Position numbers and translations under genes: made by a program | Shown: positions 4,618 to 8,208 of the stretch, in pieces | Numbering within the stretch: the stretch's first letter is position 1 | Layout: every line of letters begins with the position of its first letter | Assembly: GCA_910587335.1 (NCBI GenBank) | Contig: CAJUMG010000005.1 | Location: 76,363 to 84,570, forward strand | Reading direction: 5' to 3' | Length of the DNA: 8,208 nucleotides | Source: an uncultured Oscillospiraceae bacterium | GTDB lineage: Bacteria > Bacillota > Clostridia > Oscillospirales > Ruminococcaceae | Notes under the pieces: model-generated | Told to the model about the DNA's origin: nothing | Databases searched by the model: none | What the model saw: the letters and a program-made list of their open reading frames with translations, nothing else

Positions 4618-5355
4618 ATGGGCGTTATTTCTATGAAACAGCTGTTGGAGGCTGGCGTACACTTTGGGCATCAGACCAGAAGATGGAATCCGAAAATGGC
4701 ACAGTACATCTTCACCGAAAGAAACGGGATTTATATCATCGACCTACAAAAGACGGTGAAGAAGCTGGAAGAGGCATACATGTTCGTAAGAGATGTTGCC
4801 GCGAATGGCGATGCGGTGCTGTTTGTCGGTACCAAAAAGCAGGCCGCAGAGTCGGTGAAGGAAGAGGCACTGCGCGCTGGTGTACACTTTGTCAATGCAA
4901 GATGGCTTGGCGGCATGATGACCAACTTTAAAACCATTCAGCGCCGGATTCAGAGACTGGCGCAGCTGCGGAAGATGGAAGAGGACGGAACCTTTGAGCG
5001 TCTGCCGAAGAAAGAAGTCATCAAGCTGAAATTGGAGATTGAAAAGCTGGAAAAATTCCTGGGCGGCATTAAAGACATGAAGAAACTGCCCGGCGCTTTG
5101 TTTGTTGTTGACCCCCGCAAGGAAAAAATTGCGGTTGCCGAGGCGAAAAAGCTGGGTATTCCGGTTGTGGCGATTGTTGATACCAACTGTGACCCGGATG
5201 AGGTTGATTATGTGATTCCCGGCAACGACGACGCGATTCGTGCTGTTAAGTTGATTTCTTCCGTGATGGCCGACGCGATCATTGAAGGACGGCAGGGCAA
5301 TGCGGAAGAAGCTGCCGCAGAAGAAAAAGAAGAGGCAGAAGAAGAAAATCAATAA
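4618..5355 (+). CDS. rpsB: 30S ribosomal protein S2 (uS2)
   Basis: A 245-residue S2, close to the usual length. The N-terminus GVISMKQLLEAGVHFGHQTR and the following WNPKMAQYIFTERNGIYIIDL match Firmicute S2 almost word for word. LFVGTKKQAAESVKEEA, ARWLGGMMTNFKTI, FVVDPRKEKIAVAEA and the C-terminal signature region PGNDDAIRAVKLISSVMADA are all present. A coiled insertion (about 115-150) is normal for the family. It ends in an acidic, Glu-rich tail from about 227 (AEEAAAEEKEEAEEENQ), common in clostridial S2. ATG 4618 lies 9 bases after GAGGAGG; an in-frame TTG at 4579 would place the site inside the gene. S2 joins the small subunit late and needs S1 in many species. It is first in the rpsB-tsf operon. 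Confidence 0.98.
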   Translation: MGVISMKQLLEAGVHFGHQTRRWNPKMAQYIFTERNGIYIIDLQKTVKKLEEAYMFVRDVAANGDAVLFVGTKKQAAESVKEEALRAGVHFVNARWLGGMMTNFKTIQRRIQRLAQLRKMEEDGTFERLPKKEVIKLKLEIEKLEKFLGGIKDMKKLPGALFVVDPRKEKIAVAEAKKLGIPVVAIVDTNCDPDEVDYVIPGNDDAIRAVKLISSVMADAIIEGRQGNAEEAAAEEKEEAEEENQ

Positions 5356-5368
5356 TAGAATTTTACCG

Positions 5369-5397
5369 AAATGCCCGAGTATAGTCCCGGGCATTTT
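5369..5397 (+). terminator. Hairpin between rpsB and tsf, weak terminator or processing site
   Basis: AAATGCCCG (5369-5377) pairs perfectly with CGGGCATTT (5388-5396) around 10 bases, but only four T in a row follow (5394-5397). This suggests partial termination or RNA cleavage that lowers tsf relative to rpsB. No separate tsf promoter was obvious. Confidence 0.55.
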
Positions 5398-5450
5398 ACG
5401 GAATTACACGAAAAAAGATCAGACGATAGAAAATATAGGAGGAATTATCT

Positions 5451-6362
5451 ATGGCATTTACTGCAAAGGATGTACAAAATCTTCGCGAGAGAACAGGCTG
5501 CGGTATGATGGACTGCAAAAAAGCTCTGAACGAAGCGGGCGGCGATATGGAAAAAGCAATCGAGCTGCTGCGTGAAAAAGGCTTGGCAGCCCAAGCGAAA
5601 AAATCCGGCCGAATTGCCGCAGAAGGCATTGTATATACCTATGTGGATGAGGAAAAAAAGGTTGGCGTTGTGATCGAAGTAAACGCGGAAACCGATTTTG
5701 TAGCAAAGAACGACAGCTTCCAGAGCTTTGTCGCTTCCTGTGCGAAAGCGGTGGCCGAGCAGAATCCTGCTTCGGTTGAAGAGCTGCTGACCTGCAAGGC
5801 AGACGATCAGTTTACCGTTGAAGAGGCGCTGCGTGAGAAGATCCTGACCATTGGCGAGAATATGAAGATCCGCCGTTTTGAAAGATATGAGGGCGAGGTT
5901 GTGACCTACAGCCATGGCGGTGGCCGCATTGGCGTTATGGTGAAATTTGACACTACACCGGATGTAGCGGCAAAAGAAGGCTTTAAGGCGATGGCAAAGG
6001 ACGTTGCGATGCAGGTAGCTGCCGCGAATCCCACCTATCTGAACAAAGACGCTGTACCGGCTGACGAGATTGCCAAGGAGAAAGAGATTCTGACTCAGCA
6101 GGCGATAAATGAAGGGAAGCCCGCCAATATTGCGGAAAAAATGGTCATGGGCAGAATCAACAAATATTACAAAGAAGTTTGTTTGATTGAGCAGCCTTTC
6201 ATTAAAGACGGTGACATCACTGTTGCCAAGTATATCGAAAATTGTTCCAAGGAGCTGGGCGGAGAGATCAAAGCGGTTTCTTTTATCCGCTTTGAAAAAG
6301 GCGAGGGTCTGGAAAAAAGAGAAGACAATTTCGCAGATGAAGTTGCCGGCATGATGAAATAA
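5451..6362 (+). CDS. tsf: Translation elongation factor Ts
   Basis: A 303-residue EF-Ts, the nucleotide exchange factor that releases GDP from EF-Tu. The N-terminal UBA-like domain (about 1-50) carries the signature LRERTGCGMMDCKKAL (11-26). The core begins with the second signature, VIEVNAETDFVAKND (74-88), whose TDFVAKN contacts the EF-Tu nucleotide site. The rest of the core holds HGGGRIGVMVKFD and the region about 185-275 (MVMGRINKYYKEVCLIEQPFI). The protein is of normal length and intact. AGGAGG (5437-5442) lies 8 bases before ATG 5451. It shares the rpsB promoter and is followed by a strong terminator, so the operon ends here; pyrH and frr, which often follow, are absent from this site. 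Confidence 0.98.
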   Translation: MAFTAKDVQNLRERTGCGMMDCKKALNEAGGDMEKAIELLREKGLAAQAKKSGRIAAEGIVYTYVDEEKKVGVVIEVNAETDFVAKNDSFQSFVASCAKAVAEQNPASVEELLTCKADDQFTVEEALREKILTIGENMKIRRFERYEGEVVTYSHGGGRIGVMVKFDTTPDVAAKEGFKAMAKDVAMQVAAANPTYLNKDAVPADEIAKEKEILTQQAINEGKPANIAEKMVMGRINKYYKEVCLIEQPFIKDGDITVAKYIENCSKELGGEIKAVSFIRFEKGEGLEKREDNFADEVAGMMK

Positions 6363-6374
6363 GCTTTGTTTTTT

Positions 6375-6420
6375 AAAGAGATGTTTGGATGCATAAAAGG
6401 CGTCTGAACATCTCTTTTTT
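6375..6420 (+). terminator. Strong terminator of the rpsB-tsf operon
   Basis: AAAGAGATGTT (6375-6385) pairs perfectly with AACATCTCTTT (6407-6417), and the stem continues with TGGATGC/GCGTCTG through three G-U pairs to a 7-base loop, 18 pairs in all. It ends in six T (6415-6420). Confidence 0.93.
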
Positions 6421-6469
6421 CTTGAATGTGAATGGGGGCGATCAATAGGCGAATTTTAAATTTTTATAT

Positions 6470-6505
6470 GAGACACTTCCAAATAGCGGCTGGTTATGAT
6501 AAGAT
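6470..6505 (+). promoter_or_regulatory. Possible flotillin promoter, sigma type unclear
   Basis: Two overlapping -10 candidates occur: TATGAT (6495-6500) and TAAGAT with TGA before it (6500-6505). Neither has a good -35; TTCCAA (6477-6482) is 17 bases from TAAGAT. The upstream TGAGAC (6469-6474) resembles an extracytoplasmic-type -35 but no CGTA-like -10 follows at the usual distance. A promoter must lie here because a strong terminator precedes it. Confidence 0.3.
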
Positions 6506-6507
6506 AG

Positions 6508-6543
6508 AAAAGGAGATGGCACTACGAAGGTGCGCTTCCTTTT
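6508..6543 (+). promoter_or_regulatory. Two-part hairpin in the flotillin leader
   Basis: AAAAGGA (6508-6514) pairs with TCCTTTT (6537-6543); inside, GCAC (6519-6522) pairs with GTGC (6530-6533) around 7 bases. It ends 38 bases before the ATG. It resembles a weak terminator or a leader hairpin at the 5' end of the message. Confidence 0.4.
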
Positions 6544-6581
6544 AATTTAAAATTTCGGTGATGGTGGAAAGGGGTTTTTTT

Positions 6582-8054
6582 ATGTTTGATACGATTCCGG
6601 TGGGGCTGATTATAGGTGTACTGGTTGCCTTTTTTCTACTGATTATTATTTTGACAGGTTATCTCAAAGCGCCGCCGGATACGGCATATATCGTTTCGGG
6701 CTTGCGCCGCAAGGTTGTAATTGGGAGATCCTGCATAAAAATTCCGCTTCTCGAGAGATTGGATAAGCTGAGCCTTAAGCTTATTCCAATTGACGTTAAA
6801 ACATCCAATGCGGTGCCTACCGCTGATTATATCAACATCAATGTAGATGCGGCGGTTAATGTGAAAATTTCGGATAGCCCAGAGAGACTGAAGCTGGCGG
6901 CACAGAACTTTTTGAATCAGCCAACCGAGTACATTGGAGGGATCGCCCGAGAGGTTCTGGAAGGAAACATGCGTGAAATCGTTGGGCGGATGGAATTAAA
7001 GGAAATGGTCTCGGATCGACAGAAATTTGCGGAACTGGTCAAAGAGAATGCGGCTCCCGATCTGGCGGCTATGGGATTGGATATCATTAGCTTTAATGTG
7101 CAGAATTTTACTGATGGAAACGGTGTAATCGATGATTTAGGTATTGATAACATCAGCCAGATCAAAAAAGGTGCGGCTATTGCAAAGGCGACGGCTGATA
7201 AAGAGGTAGCGATTGCCCAGGCAGCGGCTGACAGACAGGCAAATGACGCTCGGGTGGAAGCACAGATGATTATTTCCCAACGGAATACAGAATTATCTAT
7301 GCGTCAGTCTGAATTGAAGAAGCAGGATACGAAGAAGGCGGAGGCAGATGCCGCCTACCAAATCCAAAAAGAAGAGCAGCGGAAATCCATTGAGGTCGCT
7401 GCTGCCAATGCGGATATTGCCGCGCAGGAAAAAGCGGTAGAACTGAAAGCCAAAGCTGCTGAAGTTCAGGAACAGGAATTGAACGCAGCAATCCGCAAGA
7501 AGGCAGACGCAGATCTGTATCAAAGGCAAAAAGAAGCGGAAGCGAAGAAGTTTGAAATGGAACGGGATGCTGAGGCGAAAAAATTTGCCAAGCAACAGGA
7601 GGCAGAAGGAATTCGGCTGGTAGGTGAGGCGGAGGCAGACGCCATTCGCCAAAAAGGTATTGCGGAAGGCGAAGCGATGGAGAAAAAGGCCGAAGCTTAT
7701 CAGAAATACAACAGTGCTGCTATGGGCGAAATGCTTATCCGAATTCTGCCTGAGTTGGCAGGGAAAATTGCCGAACCTTTAGCGGCTATTGACAAGGTTA
7801 CCATCATTGGCGGAGACTCCAATGGTGTTGGCAGTGTTGCTGACGGTGTACCGGTTGTTATGAGCAAGCTTTTCGAGAGTGTAAAGGAAGCGACGGGGAT
7901 TGATCTTGCTGATATCGTTCGTGCGGATGGATATGATGCAAAGGTCACACGAAATATCAATCTAAAAAGTGATATGCCGCTCCCGACTGGCTTGATCGGG
8001 GAGACGGACGAAGAAAAGTACATGAGTGGTGCGGTTCCTACTGTAGAAGAGTAG
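6582..8054 (+). CDS. floT: Flotillin (FloT/YuaG type), SPFH membrane scaffold
   Basis: A 490-residue flotillin, near the length of B. subtilis FloT and much longer than FloA. An N-terminal hydrophobic segment (about 5-27, IPVGLIIGVLVAFFLLIIILTGY) anchors it, followed by the SPFH/PHB domain (about 28-195) with PDTAYIVSG, REVLEGNMREIVGRM and LAAMGLDIISFNVQNF. A long Ala/Glu/Lys-rich coiled coil (about 195-400) carries repeated EAE/AEAD units and KADADLYQRQKEAEAKK. The C-terminal flotillin part includes MLIRILPELAGKIAEPLAAIDKVTII (389-414) and a TGID motif. Flotillins assemble in functional membrane microdomains and affect fluidity, secretion, signalling and sporulation. Start: AAAGGGG (6568-6574) is 7 bases before ATG 6582, while earlier in-frame GTG/ATG codons (6558-6566) lie at or before that site. 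TAG is followed at once by an in-frame TGA. No NfeD partner gene lies beside it in this window. Confidence 0.94.
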   Translation: MFDTIPVGLIIGVLVAFFLLIIILTGYLKAPPDTAYIVSGLRRKVVIGRSCIKIPLLERLDKLSLKLIPIDVKTSNAVPTADYININVDAAVNVKISDSPERLKLAAQNFLNQPTEYIGGIAREVLEGNMREIVGRMELKEMVSDRQKFAELVKENAAPDLAAMGLDIISFNVQNFTDGNGVIDDLGIDNISQIKKGAAIAKATADKEVAIAQAAADRQANDARVEAQMIISQRNTELSMRQSELKKQDTKKAEADAAYQIQKEEQRKSIEVAAANADIAAQEKAVELKAKAAEVQEQELNAAIRKKADADLYQRQKEAEAKKFEMERDAEAKKFAKQQEAEGIRLVGEAEADAIRQKGIAEGEAMEKKAEAYQKYNSAAMGEMLIRILPELAGKIAEPLAAIDKVTIIGGDSNGVGSVADGVPVVMSKLFESVKEATGIDLADIVRADGYDAKVTRNINLKSDMPLPTGLIGETDEEKYMSGAVPTVEE

Positions 8055-8063
8055 TGACCAATC

Positions 8064-8096
8064 AAAAGGGACTGGGGAGTTTTCCGGTCCCTTTTT
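8064..8096 (+). terminator. Terminator after the flotillin gene
   Basis: AAAAGGGACTGG (8064-8075) pairs with CCGGTCCCTTTT (8084-8095), twelve pairs with one G-U, around an 8-base loop, with five T in a row at the end (8092-8096). It starts 9 bases after the stop. Confidence 0.93.
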
Positions 8097-8119
8097 AATT
8101 TGTAAATAAGATGAAAAAT

Positions 8120-8157
8120 AAAAAGGACAGGAAGATTTCAATCTTCCTGTCCTTTTT
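8120..8157. terminator. Two-way terminator, 18-base perfect inverted repeat
   Basis: Bases 8120-8137 and 8140-8157 are exact complements separated by only TC. An A run begins the left arm and a T run ends the right one. In RNA a 6-base loop is realistic, leaving 16 pairs. It serves the convergent gene entering from the right and backs up the flotillin terminator. Confidence 0.9.
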
Positions 8158-8174
8158 GGAATATTTTTTTAATT

Positions 8175-8208
8175 TTAACGGCGAGTATTCAAATAACGGA
8201 TAATCTCC
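8175..8208 (-). CDS. C-terminal end of a convergent gene (partial, weak)
   Basis: Read on the minus strand, the window edge gives EIIRYLNTRR followed by TAA (8177-8175), 17 bases before the two-way terminator. The placement of stop and terminator supports a real gene end, but ten residues do not identify a family and a second frame (ending RLSVI) also stops nearby. Confidence 0.42.
   Translation of the reverse strand, partial: EIIRYLNTRR

Noticed and set aside
4744..5394. Long open frame (216 codons) on the minus strand across rpsB
   Set aside because: It is antisense to conserved S2 with no ribosome binding site or recognisable domain, and its Phe/Leu-rich start is the complement of the Glu-rich S2 tail.
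5445..5915. Minus-strand open frame (156 codons) across tsf
   Set aside because: It is antisense to the conserved EF-Ts N-terminal half and shows no independent support.
4489..6381. Shared string TTTTTAAAGAGA at the rpsB promoter spacer and the tsf terminator
   Set aside because: It is a short AT-rich match in unrelated settings, most likely coincidence.
6516..6545. Nine-codon leader peptide before the flotillin gene (ATG 6516 to TAA)
   Set aside because: The purine-rich AAAGGAG directly abuts the ATG, leaving no room for ribosome binding. The bases are better explained as arms of the leader hairpin.

Overview
The window looks like chromosomal DNA from an endospore-forming Firmicute of the Clostridia, possibly Oscillospirales-like. 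The placement rests on an intact forespore sigma factor (SigG), a YlmC/YmxH-type sporulation protein, strong AGGAGG ribosome binding sites, compact intrinsic terminators and the style of the S2, EF-Ts and flotillin proteins. No mobile element, CRISPR array, tRNA or rRNA was seen, all complete genes are intact, and no gene-free stretch exceeds 300 bases.

Layout. (1) 1-880: the last 50 codons of an unrecognised gene, then radC in the same operon, closed by a terminator. (2) 881-2193: a monocistronic amidohydrolase (COG1228-like) behind a good forespore-type promoter, its stop codon lying inside its own terminator. (3) 2194-3472, minus strand: sigG, then a previously easy-to-miss 30-codon ORF made almost only of Gln and Asn, with a perfect ribosome binding site and its own forespore-type promoter. 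A strong two-way terminator separates it from the convergent amidohydrolase. (4) 3494-4430, plus strand: the ylmC/ymxH-type gene, divergent from sigG, then a GNAT acetyltransferase with a housekeeping promoter. (5) 4485-6420: rpsB-tsf (ribosomal protein S2 and elongation factor Ts) with a consensus-like SigA promoter, a structured leader, an intercistronic hairpin and a strong terminator. (6) 6421-8096: a full-length flotillin of the FloT type. (7) 8120-8208: a two-way terminator and what appears to be the end of a convergent minus-strand gene.

The most interesting signal is a small local sporulation circuit. Three transcription starts within 2.5 kb share GYATR, exactly 18 bases, then CATNNTA (one has a final T): sigG itself, the Gln/Asn-rich microprotein and the convergent amidohydrolase. 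This is the form expected of SigG (or SigF/SigG) promoters. It suggests that sigG autoregulates and drives both neighbours in the forespore. The microprotein is then a candidate new small spore protein, and the amidohydrolase a candidate forespore or germination enzyme of unknown substrate. These roles are inferred from promoter sequence and arrangement, not demonstrated.
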